This document shows, in pieces, positions 54,560-64,000 of a stretch of DNA of 64,000 nt. Positions within the stretch are counted from its first letter, which is position 1, and each line of letters opens with the position of its first letter. The position numbers and the translations under genes were made by a program. The DNA is from Blattamonas nauphoetae (Eukaryota; Preaxostyla; Oxymonadida): assembly GCA_033064195.1 (NCBI GenBank), contig JARBJD010000029.1:186001-250000 (forward strand). Reading direction: 5' to 3'. A model generated the notes under the pieces. It was not told where the DNA came from, did no database searches, and saw nothing but the letters and a program-made list of their open reading frames with translations.

Positions 54560-56801
54560 CCTCTCTTCAGTCCCCGATCTCTGAATCGGAAATAGTGCAA
54601 CTTGGAGAATCGATTGTTGACGGTCGTCTTGATCCACTCGATGTTTGCTTCAATCGTTCTGATTCTTTCCTTTATTGTATTATCATTCTTCTGCTATCCT
54701 TAATTTCCTCTTTTTTGCCCAATTCTCGAATTCTCTCTCTGTTCAGGTTCTTCACATGATTTCCTCTCGTTTTGAGATCACTCCACCATCTTACTTGTTT
54801 TATCTACAACAAAATCAGAATCCCATTCATCAATCCATTGTCTTGCTCTCCTGGCTCTTCATAGTTTCTCTGTTCTTCTTTCAAACTTTTCTTCTTTGCT
54901 TGTATCTCATCAGGACCTCCCACAGCCATCCAACCTCCAACTTCTCCCCATATTTATACCGCTCCTCAAATTCAGCATGACATCTCTCCCTTCCTTCCTC
55001 TCTTCTTCTCTCTGGTGCAGAGTAACGTCTCTTATTCCTTCAACACCAGCACGAGAGCCACCACCCCAAGCACATCATCCGTCAACTCTTTGTGCTTTCA
55101 TCTCATTCATCAGCTCCATCATTCATCTGTCCCTCTCTTCTACTCCCCTCACCCCAATTCCTTTCACAACTCTCATCTCTTCAGATCTCTCCAAACTCTC
55201 CTCACACCCCGATCTTCTTGTCAGAACAGCTGCCAGCTCATGCCAATCCCATCTCGAAAAGCTTTCGAGATTGTCTGACGAATCTCTCCAGTTGGCGAGA
55301 AATGCAATCATCATTTGGGATCCAACTCGCTTTCGGAGGGAAGGAAACAGAATTATCAGTCTTGAAAATACTCACAAATCGTGTTTCACGGACGTTCTCA
55401 CACGAGGAGTCTGGAGCCTGACTGTTCGATTGGATTGCTATCATTTCTCCAGTCTGCTTCCATTTTTCCTTGATTTCTTCAGGAATCGGTGTGATTGACT
55501 CGTCTCAACTTGAAAACTGTAAAACTGGCGACCTTGCTGATAAACCTGGTGCTTCTGTGTTTCGTCTGGGTGGAGGGCATGTCAACCTCGATGGTTGTTT
55601 GTGGGAGAGTGGGAACATGATCCCACGAGACAATTCGGACGTGACAGTTGAACTGGACATAAACAGACGCACCCTCGTTCTGTTTGTGGATGGAGAGAAA
55701 CAGCCACACGCCATCTTTGATTTTCCTCACTCTGTCAGACTCGCCTTGCTCGTGTACGGCAAAGACAATTCAGTAGATATCCTAAGTTTCGATCAAGTCA
55801 ATCGTCCAGACACACAAACATCATCAAATGATTCCAATCAACCACCACTTTTCCTGTCGACGCCGTTTCTGCGTATCCACTCATTGATCGACGCTTCTCC
55901 CTTTTTTCTTTCACTCGTTCAATATCTCAAAACCGGCAACACTTTGGGTGATACAACCATTCCCAAGACTGAAGCTCTGTTAAAGCAGTTGAATGAAGTT
56001 CTTGACAATCATCTTCTTCGTCATCTTCTTCGTGATCGTCTTGACCTCGTCGCATCCCCTGTTTGTCGTGTCATCCCCACACTCCTGAACCGACGCACAG
56101 ATGGCTTTGGTGACTTTCGTGACACAGTTCTGACCTTGGTTACGAGTGGTTGTCAGAATATCGTGACGCTGTCACTCCGTCTGCTCCGATTAACAGTTTC
56201 TACGTCTCCAAAGGAAGACAAGTTCTCATTGGTTGGTTCGGGATTGTTCGTTCAGTTGGCCACAACTCTTTCGCGGATTAGGAATTCACTGTCGGCGGAT
56301 GCTCATTTGAATTTCATCGATGCCATCAGTTACTGTGCAATTGGACGCTTCTCTCAGGACGTCGCAATTCTCTCGGAAAGAACAGCTCTCTCGACAGAAT
56401 CCATTCATCAGAGCATCTTGGAACAGCTTGTGCAGCCTGTTGCCCCATATGTCTTCTGGGTTTGGGAAAACAGACAAGAGATCGGCACAAATAACCGGCT
56501 TCCGATCCTCCTCCCAGAAATGCTGTTTCAACTCCTTTCGATGAGTCTCCATCACGAACCCACTCAAGCTTTCAGGGTAAGTATAGAGACAGATCTGTTT
56601 TTGTATACACACAGATCTAAATTTGGTATAGGCACAGATCTGATGGATACACACAGATCTGTCTTTATGCTCATAATTTTGGACTATATCGCACATTTTT
56701 TCTCTGATTTATCTTCGAAACAAATTGTATGTCCCTCTACCCCCTTTAAAACCACAACTCTCGAAAAAGTTGGACCAGAGGAACTGATCAGGCCAGAATA
56801 A
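54560..56801 (+). CDS. SPRY-like plus ARM/HEAT-like protein, 3' end altered
   Basis: Exons are joined by short introns, of which 54840-54913 (74 nt) and 55452-55482 (31 nt) keep a clean frame; earlier exon borders are approximate. The first part is a helical segment. A SPRY-like beta-sandwich follows, from NRIISLENTHKSCFTDVLTR across the 31-nt intron (RIGVIDSSQLENC) to VTVELDINRRTLVLFVDGEK and FPHSVRLALLVYGKDNSVDI. The TLxxFVDGExxP strand is the most diagnostic piece. After a linker come ARM-like helices (LLRDRLDLVASPVCRVIPTL, LSTESIHQSILEQLVQPVAP) that match the gene at 16838-17882. At 56577 the match stops at HHEPTQAFR and a GTAAGTAT donor-like site follows. The present stop at 56801 is reached through repeat-like sequence (CACAGATCT repeated). 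The normal last exon is missing, so the gene is probably truncated. SPRY domains usually bind proteins. Confidence 0.65.
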
Positions 56802-56855
56802 GTTCAAAAAGCATCACTGGTGTGACAGAGTGAGATGAGGGATGAGAGCGATCGG

Positions 56856-57376
56856 CAGGCATCTGAGTAGTCCCATCAAAATAGGTAAAACTGGGATCAA
56901 TTGATGTCAGTGCCTAAATTTGGACTGAGATCAAATTTCAACTCTTTTCCTTTGAGATTTTCTCATTATCACTTCATTAATCATGTTCAATTCACTTCTT
57001 GTTTTCACATAATGCTCTTCAATATTTCAGACAGCTCTTATTTCCCAAAAACACGCACGATTACAATCACCAACACTTCTTTTTTCGATGTATTCCCTTC
57101 ATTGACTTTAGTCAGTGAGAAAAAACCATCAAAGAAGACATAATAACGCATTATCGACTTGTTTTTATAATTATTGTTGTAGAACAAACTGAAACAGCAG
57201 CACCCAAAGTTTGCATTTTCATGATCTATGAAGTGACCATTTTCCTTTTTACTTTTTTTTCCATTCAAATATCATATATAAGAAGACTTTTTTGAAATGA
57301 AAGAAACGAAATGGTATTGTAGGTATTTAGTGGGATCAGATCCGACTGGGATCACTGGGATCAAATCAGAAGCCTG
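56856..57376 (-). mobile_element. hAT-type MITE, 521 bp, copy 2
   Basis: This is a reverse-oriented copy of the element at 24584-25104, also exactly 521 bp and nearly identical. Its own target duplication is GCGATCGG at 56848-56855 and 57377-57384. It sits in the last codons of the minus-strand gene to its right. Before insertion that frame would have read ...SYPIALIPHLTLSHQ and stopped; now it stops inside the element. Confidence 0.92.
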
Positions 57377-57384
57377 GCGATCGG

Positions 57385-58619
57385 ATATGAGGGAGGAGTG
57401 ATGTCGTGGCTTTGTTGATGACGCAGTGTTGTGCAGGAAAGTGGCAGAGGGAAAGGTTCCGGGAAAAAGTGAAATGAAGAGGAGAACGGGATACTGGTGC
57501 GGGAGTCGGGTCGTATCGCATCCAGAAGAGCATCATTCAGGTACGGTGGAACAGGAGGTGCTATTGGTGGTGAAACAGCGAGGAGCACAGGATCCTCATT
57601 TCTGACGTGTTGTGGCGACCAAGGAGAGATCTGAAAAGGCACTGTCTGTGCGGGGAAGGTAAGACATCACAGTAGGAGCGCGAGATGGAGTGGTGGCGAA
57701 TGTGGGGATAGGAGAAGGGGCGACAGGGGTTGAGAGTGGAGAAAGAGGGAGTTGCGGTGGTGTCTGAGGGTTTGGAGGGTGTTGGGTGGGGCTGGATGTG
57801 TTTTGGCGAGATGTGAGTGCTCTGTGGATGGTCGGAGCAGGCGATGGTTCTTCAGAATGTTCACCTTCAATGTCGTCTTCTGCAAGGATTTCAGTTTGTT
57901 CTTCTTCCTTGTCCTCTTCATTATCCATCTCAAAGAACGGTGACAGTTCGCTTGTTGATGAATTAGTGTTTTGGGAGTGGGATGAAAGTTGGCTGTCAAG
58001 ATCATGTGGGTGAGAACTCAGATCGTCTCTGTCGCTTGACATATTCCCTCCATCTTCCAACATCGAAAGGACGAAGTCATCATCACGTCCGATGAACGCC
58101 CGCGATTGCGTCGGATGTCTTTTTGTTCTTCCCAATTTCTCTCTTTGTTGAGATGGGAAGACGACGCGCTTCAACTTTACTTCCCTTTTTGGCCGATCCA
58201 AAGCGCCAAGTGAGAGTGTGGGTCTTGATTCTTTCTGCCAAACTGGAAAGTACCGATTAATCTTTCGTGAAATTTGGTGAGATCGGATTTTGGGGTTTTG
58301 AGTCAGGCACATATCCAATAACAGAGGGGAGTGGACGCTCTCGCATAATTTTCAGGCCTCGTCCCACTTCCTTGTTGGCATGACGGAGGGCATCACGGTA
58401 GGGACAACCGAATGGTGTCCAGTGAAGCAGCCTCCAAACTGTCATGGTGTAATATGCTGAAGATGGAGAAAGAGATGAAAGAATGATTGTGAAAGGTGAG
58501 ACAGACTCTACGGGAACGTTCGTTTCACGAATAGGATTCAATTGTTCGGAAATCAGTTCAACCCTTCGAACGGCAGGTAAAACGAACTGTGCCAACATTC
58601 TATTGTGCCATTCGATCAT
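57385..58619 (-). CDS. Acidic, Pro/Ser-rich protein of unknown function
   Basis: The first block from ATG 58619 contains VWRLLHWTPFGCPYRDALRHANKEVGR and ends near 58257. An intron of about 70-76 nt starting GTGCCTGACTC and ending CAG near 58236-58245 would connect it to the next block (ESRPTLSLGALDRPKREVKLKRVVF). That block continues into an acidic/Ser-rich and then Pro-rich low-complexity region (FFEMDNEEDKEEEQTEILAE, then Pro-Thr-Ser repeats). Around 57600-57640 another frame (MPFQISPWSPQHVRNEDPVL) takes over up to the MITE at 57376. The joint between the last two frames is not resolved. No domain was recognised. The basic-then-acidic layout could fit a nuclear regulator. Confidence 0.4.
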
Positions 58620-58750
58620 CCATTGATCATTTCATATTCTACAGAAAAAAAAGAGAGAATATAATTGCTAGAACAAACAGAAATACTTGTTCCCTTTCGA
58701 CGACGGATCGAAGACATGGAGGATCAATTGTTTCTGCATAGAATCCGGCC

Positions 58751-59250
58751 TTGACCAGGGCTGTTCGGAGACTATTCAAATTCTATATCCAGTCAAGTCA
58801 CTTAAGTTTATCTGTCTGGGGAGAGAGAGCTGCTATTAAATCAATCCCATCAATTCCAGGTCGAAGGCAGATTGAGGATGAGTTTGATGAGACATGTGAG
58901 TTGGCAGTTTGGATTCGAATGGTTGTATTAATCGTTATTTTTTAGGAATTGTCGAATGGATTTCGCACTGGAGTCGATCTCACCCATGAAAGAAGGTGGT
59001 TCTCAATCCGAATGGAAATCCGAAGAATATGCATCTCCAAACGGTTCAGCGAACCGGTACAAGGGTTTTCAGATCTACCCTCCCTTTTTCAATGCAAGCT
59101 GCCGCTGATGCTTCATCTCCTCAGTTTCTGGGGGTGGAGAGGGAAATGTTGGAGGATGAACTTGGAAAAATGATTAGATGGGTCCCAGAACATAGTGGAT
59201 TGGAATCATTTGATCAGGTGATGGAAAGTATGGTACTGATTGAGCGATGA
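58751..59250 (+). other. Short coding-like pieces, unassigned
   Basis: Two pieces stand out: RRQIEDEFDET ending at a GTGAGTTGG donor-like site near 58896, and EMLEDELGKMIRWVPEHSGL (about 59140-59205) after a TTTTTTAG acceptor near 58945. The frames do not join across that intron. They may be remains of one gene. Confidence 0.2.
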
Positions 59251-59529
59251 AGAATGATGGTTGATCAAGCATGACCCAGTCCTTTAAAAGCCATCTGATC
59301 GATCAAGTTAGTAGGCTGGACGTGTGCGAAGAATAAAAAAGCAAACTATCTCTGCTTTTCCAGGTTTGTTCTTTTTTTCTCCAAGATGATTCCCAGATCA
59401 CGAAGATGACAGCATGGAGGGAAAAGGAGAAGTTCCTGGAATATTATACGTGAAGACGCAATACTCTGATGTCCAGGAGAAAATGACTTCGAAGTCTCGC
59501 GTGTTCATTGTTGATCTGCTCTGTCTGTT

Positions 59530-59977
59530 CCTGATTGTCGAGTTCTTGGAGTTTTTCTGAGAAATGTTTCACATCATCGAAAGGTGTGATGTCTTCTGTT
59601 GATTCAGTTTGTATCTCTTGGCCAGTTGACCTTCCTTCTCTTGTTGTTCGAGCTTTTGGTTTATCTCTTCTGTTCTATTCTAGAACGCTTCCGCGGTGCT
59701 GCTTCAGCTTTCCATTGTCTTTCTTTTTCCACCTTTTCAGCAGCTTCCGCTTCTTTCATCCTTTTCTCCATTTCTGGCCAGTTTAGCTGGATCGCATCAA
59801 TTCTTCCTGGAATTGTCTTTCCTTTTCCTCTTCAATCCACCTTCGCCCCTCTGCTTGGTCCTTTTTCACTTTCTCCAGCCTCTCTCTCCATTCCTCTCCT
59901 GATTTTTCGTCTAATCGCTTCGTCTCTGTTCCTGATGCCTTGTCGAGCGGATGGCGATAATTGACGATAAAATGCAT
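59530..59977 (-). pseudogene. Coiled-coil gene remnant
   Basis: The minus strand encodes highly charged helices: GEEWRERLEKVKKDQAEGRRW from about 59890, then after a stop WPEMEKRMKEAEAAEKVEKE near 59720-59780 in another frame. A stop lies directly before the ATG at 59977, with further frame upstream (MYTRDIDDQDEENTITTR). The pattern resembles the coiled coil at 53802-54420. It is a decayed relative or a spliced gene I could not resolve. Confidence 0.3.
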
Positions 59978-60139
59978 TCAGCGAGTTGTTATTGTGTTTT
60001 CTTCGTCCTGATCATCTATGTCACGAGTGTACATGTCTTTCGAGACGATACTTCGAGACAGAGAAAACCGAAAGAGAGACGTGAATGTGGAAGAGGGAAA
60101 GAAAGCCAAATGTTTGAAGAATGGATAGAGGGAGAGAAA

Positions 60140-61075
60140 TGAGGAAAGATGGAAAGATTGAACAGCACACATAACCACTGACGGTGTGGATTTAACATCG
60201 ATTGTTTTGAAGAGATCGTAATTATTGTGACAGTCGCAAGTGTAAATGAGAATTGGATGTGCTGTATTTGAATGAAAAATTTCGACGGTGGGATCACCAC
60301 GCGTTTTGAAGGGACGGCAGGTCTCTGAAAAAGGGTGAACTGATGGAAGGATGTTCCGCAGACCTCCTTGCGCTTCACCATCGATCTCCACATAACGAAG
60401 ATGTTTCGAATCAATCATTGACTCAGCTAGTTGGAGGTTGATTGGAGTTAAGTTCCGACGATGCCCACACCACGGAGCAAAACTAGGATGTCGATAATGA
60501 TGAATAGGTGAGAAGGGATCCTAAAAAAGATCGAGAATATGATAATCACGGAATGAGAGTAGTCGTTCATACAATTTGATAACCCCGTAGTCGTCTGAAT
60601 CACTAGTAATGAGGTCAATAGTTGACCTCGTCAGAGAAGTCGCATTGTTTGATAAATCAGGTATTGTTTCCATTGTGATCGGTTCGTATTAGTGGGTCTC
60701 CATTGTTTCCAGTCCTTCATCGTTTGTTCTGTGAATCCATTGAGGCCTGGGAGATCACGGCATCAGTTGAACCTTTTGGTCTTTCCGGTATAATAAACTT
60801 CAATCGTTGGGACTCCTTGAACTTTTGATGATTTGCAGGCATCTTCATGAGTAAGATTGATGTAAAAATTTAAAAAATAGTCAAACTGTTGTCCATTGAA
60901 CAATCGACTTCTCCAAAATGAAGATTGGTAACATTTGCAGACATTTAACCAATTTGACATGAATGGGAGCAATATACTGGAGAGATGTTATGGAAAAGAT
61001 TGTAAACCTCGCAGTGAGTACAGCCAGGATTGAAACTGGGATCGAACGGTTGTTGTGATTGTTCCCGGGCAGAAA
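60140..61075 (-). pseudogene. Protein disulfide isomerase-like gene with two thioredoxin domains, decayed
   Basis: Four GT-AG introns of 31, 44, 63 and 39 nt (60977-61007, 60843-60886, 60521-60583, 60325-60363) reveal two thioredoxin-fold domains. Domain 1: FNPGCTHCEYIAPIHVKL, then HFGEVDCSMDN joined to NACKSSKVQGVPTIEVYYTG, including the cis-proline GVPT. Domain 2: SFAPWCGHRRNLTPINLQL, RYVEIDGEAQGETCRPFKTRGD and PTVEIF. The first domain keeps a CxxC (CTHC). The second has CGHR, losing the resolving cysteine. A one-base gap near 60945, an in-frame TGA near 60763 and another frame change near 60680 break the gene, so it is probably dead. An intact PDI would act in the endoplasmic reticulum, forming disulfides in secreted proteins such as the Cys-rich surface family here. 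The signal peptide and end were not found. Confidence 0.7.
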
Positions 61076-61359
61076 TCAAAAGTTATTCAATTGGACATGG
61101 TATTCTAGTGATTTGTTGGAGTGATATTGATGTTTCAAAGTTGACTTGAGTCAGACTTCTTGAACGGGACAGAATAGCACGAAGGGAAGAATGGCGGGTC
61201 ACCCAAAACTGTGTCACGCCCAGGTGTTCGGAGATATGGTCGGAGACGTGGTGGAGGAGATGGACAATTGTATTGATCCGATGTGTAATGTGCGAGAGAG
61301 AGCATACTTCCACGGTAGAGGGTTGTTTCATCATAATGGGAAGAACAGTTTGAATCCAA

Positions 61360-62469
61360 ATGAATCAACTTGACGACATTGATTCTGATGACGATACGTC
61401 TCTCTTTATTCCACCAGAAGATGCCGAATTCGAAACCAGAGAAGAGGCCATAGAAGATTCAAAAAAACATGCCTTAGCCAATGGGTACGTTCTAACCATC
61501 GCAGGAGGTGCAGCCAAACAAAAAGCAGTTCTAAAATGCAAGCACTGTCCTTGCTATTATCCGAGAAGCACAGATACAATCCAGAAAAGAAAACGGATAA
61601 CTTTGAAGGGAAGCTGTCCATTTGGAGTGTACATTAGGAAAGTCGGAGAGGGAAAATGGAGAAGAACCTGGAACGAGAAGGAGCATGACCATCGGAAGCC
61701 CGAATTTATGGGTATATACCACGAGGCACGAACTGTTACAAATGAGGAAAAAGAAACAATCATCACACAGCTTGCCAGTGGAACACGTCTCAGATCCATC
61801 GTTCAGTCTGTCAATTCTACTCGCGAGACGGGACTTACAAGCCGCGATCTGACAAATCTTCGCCGTTGCGAGCAAAAGAAAACAATGAATGGAAAGACAC
61901 CAATGGAGACTTTACAGTCTGTTCTGCAAGAGGAGAAATGGCTGTCAGAAATGAAGGCAGATACTGATGGACATCTTCGTTCGCTATTCTTTGCTGATCC
62001 ACAATCTGTTGAGCTCTTTCGAACCTTTCCAACTGTTCTGTATATGGATTCGACATACAAAACCAATCGATACGGGATGCCGCTTCTTCACTTCGCTGCA
62101 AGAACAGCTTGTGGGGATGTTTTCTCAGTCGCCTTCTGCCTGATGAGAGGTGAATCAGAAGAAGACATATCCGAAGCCCTGATCTGGTTCCGTGACTCAA
62201 TTTCGTTCGCAAACGTCTCTGTGATTATTTCAGACCGCTCTCTGGCCCAATTAAATGCCCTGGAAAGTATAGTTCCTTACGTTCCAACAATTCTATGTCG
62301 ATTTCATATTCTGACGGCCGTTAAAGCCCATTTTCTACCTCTTCTGACAAACGAAAAAACGAAAATGCCGGAAAGCAGACAACTCGAACGTTTTATGGCA
62401 GACTTGAACATGTTGATCAACCTCCAATCTAAATCTGTTACCCTGAGCAAACGTGCAAACACACCCTGA
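61360..62469 (+). mobile_element. Mutator-like (MULE) transposase, C-terminally truncated
   Basis: A 369-residue frame from ATG 61360. Residues 60-111 form a FAR1/WRKY-GCM1-type zinc finger: Cys60, Cys63, Cys86, then His109 and His111 (EHDHRK). The MULE catalytic core follows: the first Asp in LYMDSTYKTNRYGMP (D230), the segment HFAARTACGDVFSVAFCLM, the second Asp in VIISDRSLAQL (D292), and CRFHI near 313-317. The third acidic residue expected further on is not reached, because the frame stops at 62467-62469 and the following sequence only weakly continues the protein. It could be a relic or a domesticated gene. No long terminal inverted repeats or 9-bp target duplication were found around it. 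Confidence 0.8.
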
Positions 62470-63014
62470 ACAGTGTGTGCTGGAGCAAAAAGTTCGTCAG
62501 CACAACTTGCACACTTGGTAAACCAAACGATCGGTGGGATGGATCACCAGAATAACACTTCTCGTGGTAAACAGCCTCCTTCTTGGAGTGTATTTCCTTT
62601 TGAATCAGACTATAATGAGGAATTCAGAGTCCAGTCTGATCAATAGTCAAGGCTTTACACAAAATATTGAAAGATGAGTTCGTTTTTCCAATATTCCTTC
62701 GTTTCGGCGAGAAAGGTGATGATTAGCCAACAATTCGACATTATTTTAATGTAATTTCGTCCAAATTGATCAAATAATATTTGTTTCAATCGATTTTCCA
62801 CCATTATTCATGGATTCGATCATCCTCCAGATTCTGTGCTGATATTCAGAAATGATGGGCCCAAAGTGCACAAGATCGAACAACATGCACAAACCACCAC
62901 AAACACCACATCCAACACAATGACTTCTGAAGCGATCAATCGAAAGATCGTGTGTTTTCTCGACTCTCTTTCATCTTTCTTCATGTTGTTATGCTCTATA
63001 TCTCATATCACCCT
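62470..63014. other. Non-coding stretch after the transposase
   Basis: Probable remains of the transposase 3' part up to about 62650, then AT-rich sequence without recognisable features. Confidence 0.4.
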
Positions 63015-63660
63015 CTCAGATTGGGGCCAAAACAGAGAACATTATTGTGCAGGATTGGTATGTCCCGCTTTCGTTCACCTCTCTTTTTTGACTTTACACT
63101 TCTTTCGAACATAATTACAGATGGATTGAAGATGGAATGAGATGGATCCAACTGCCCGTCTCGTTCGGTCAATAAAATGCTGAAATGCTCGCACTGTATG
63201 TCGCCCTCTCTTTTACCTCTCTCTTTATTGTTTTTTCTAAGTTGGGACTTAATTGTTGATAGATTGACAATGAAAAGTGAATGATCAAACTGGCCGTCTC
63301 CTTCGGGCAAGGAAATGCAGAAGAGCACACACTGTAAGCTTCCCTCTCTGTTGACCTCTCTATTTATTGTTTCTTCTCTTTTTAAGACCTAATCACCAAT
63401 CGATACGGTGTGAAAGGACTCTGATCAAACCTTTTGTCCTGATCGGACAGTGAATTGCATTATTACGCACACCGTGTGTTCTTCTCTTTATTTGCCTCAA
63501 TTTTTATTGTTTTTCTTCTTTTTAAGACTTACTGAGCAATAGGTACCTTTTGAAATGACTCTGATCAAACGGGCTGTCATAATCAGACGATGCGATGCCG
63601 AAGAGCACCAACTGTATGTTCATCCCTTTGTTTCCTCTCATTTATCTTCTTGACTTATCA
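63015..63660 (+). repeat. Tandem array with a ~139-bp period
   Basis: The motif GATCAAAC (or GATCCAAC) starts units at 63145, 63283, 63423 and 63563, so the period is 138-140 bp; a more diverged unit lies at about 63015. Each unit has the same order: GATCAAACnGGCTGTC, a short purine-rich part ending ...GCACACACTGTATGT, a CT-rich stretch, TTTATTGTTTTTTCT, TTTTAAGAC and a return to GACTCTGATC. Each unit contains a GTATGT...TTTTAAG segment that looks like a short intron, but the parts between are not open. Confidence 0.75.
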
Positions 63661-63737
63661 TTCTCTCTCTCCTTGTCATTCCCCTCATCTCTTTCTCTCG
63701 TCTTCGTTTTTCTCGTGATGTTGGTTCTTTTGCACAG

Positions 63738-64000
63738 TCTCTACTGTCCCAGAAGCAAAACTGTCTATTTGGGAATGGAAACGTGATGATGAACATCAGC
63801 TCGGCGCTTCGTCTCTCGACAATGAGTACCGACAACACATAATCTCTTCTCTCCGTTTTACTGTTGATTTACAAGTCGAACTTCCAACTTCTGCACCATC
63901 CCAACGAGATTCGGCATTTCTGACAAACCACAAGACTCAGATCCATTCGACGTCGCCGGCCAACCTCCAATGTGATTTGATGTGCCGTTCGATCCAGGCG
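63738..64000 (+). CDS. Partial exon running off the right edge
   Basis: After a TTTTGCACAG acceptor at 63737, one frame is open for 87 codons to the window end (VPEAKLSIWEWKRDDEHQLG..., then RQHIISSLRFTVDLQVELP). No domain was recognised. Upstream exons would have to lie in or before the tandem array. Confidence 0.4.

Noticed and set aside
63015-63660. Telomere or centromere satellite
   Set aside because: Only about four or five diverged units are present, next to a coding exon, which does not fit a large satellite block.
1-64000. CRISPR array, bacterial operon, rRNA or tRNA genes
   Set aside because: No regularly spaced short repeats of CRISPR type, no ribosome-binding-site-led operons and no recognisable rRNA or tRNA sequence were seen by eye. 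Short tRNA genes could still have been missed without a covariance search.

Overview
The window looks like nuclear DNA of an anaerobic flagellate, most likely an oxymonad (Preaxostyla) close to Blattamonas nauphoetae. Several genes are broken by short GT-AG introns of about 31-113 nt with pyrimidine-rich 3' ends, the standard stop codons are used, and two lineage-typical families dominate: large secreted or membrane beta-helix proteins with tandem Ig-like domains and a pseudokinase tail, and ARM/HEAT-like helical repeat proteins. The organism assignment rests on recalled family resemblance, not on a search.

Layout. 0-0.6 kb: tail of an unknown gene. 0.6-6 kb (minus): a small basic ORF, then a beta-helix/Ig-like surface-protein gene split by a 980-bp hAT-type non-autonomous element. 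6.2-8.3 kb (minus): an ARM-like gene containing a 486-bp inverted-repeat unit. 9-12.8 kb (plus): a multi-exon gene of unknown function flanked by copies of one coding repeat, its 3' end cut by a 929-bp element with an 8-bp target duplication. 14.4-17.9 kb (plus): two ARM-like genes, the second decayed. 19.4-28.1 kb (plus): two tandem, decaying beta-helix paralogues, the second carrying a 521-bp hAT-type MITE. 28.8-29.5 kb (minus): a broken ARM-like gene. 29.9-34 kb (plus): a papain/LRAT-like membrane protein and a two-RRM RNA-binding protein. 34.1-36.6 kb: a repeat-rich stretch with a membrane-protein remnant. 36.6-46.4 kb (minus): an intact 3247-residue beta-helix/Ig-like/pseudokinase membrane protein. 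46.7-47.9 kb (minus): ARM-like gene. 50.7-53.2 kb: a possible ABC-transporter relic and a GC-rich decayed gene. 53.8-58.6 kb: a coiled-coil gene, a SPRY-like plus ARM-like gene, a second copy of the 521-bp MITE, and an acidic/proline-rich gene. 59.5-61.1 kb (minus): a coiled-coil remnant and a decayed protein disulfide isomerase gene with four short introns. 61.4-62.5 kb: a truncated Mutator-like transposase. 63.0-63.7 kb: a ~139-bp tandem array followed by an exon running off the window.

The genes do not form a pathway. The region is best read as a fast-changing surface-protein and repeat-protein territory in which tandem duplication, gene conversion and hAT-type elements repeatedly create and break family members. 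The strongest leads are the pseudokinase surface receptor family with its ~900-bp internal super-repeat, and three distinct non-autonomous element families with readable 8-bp target duplications.
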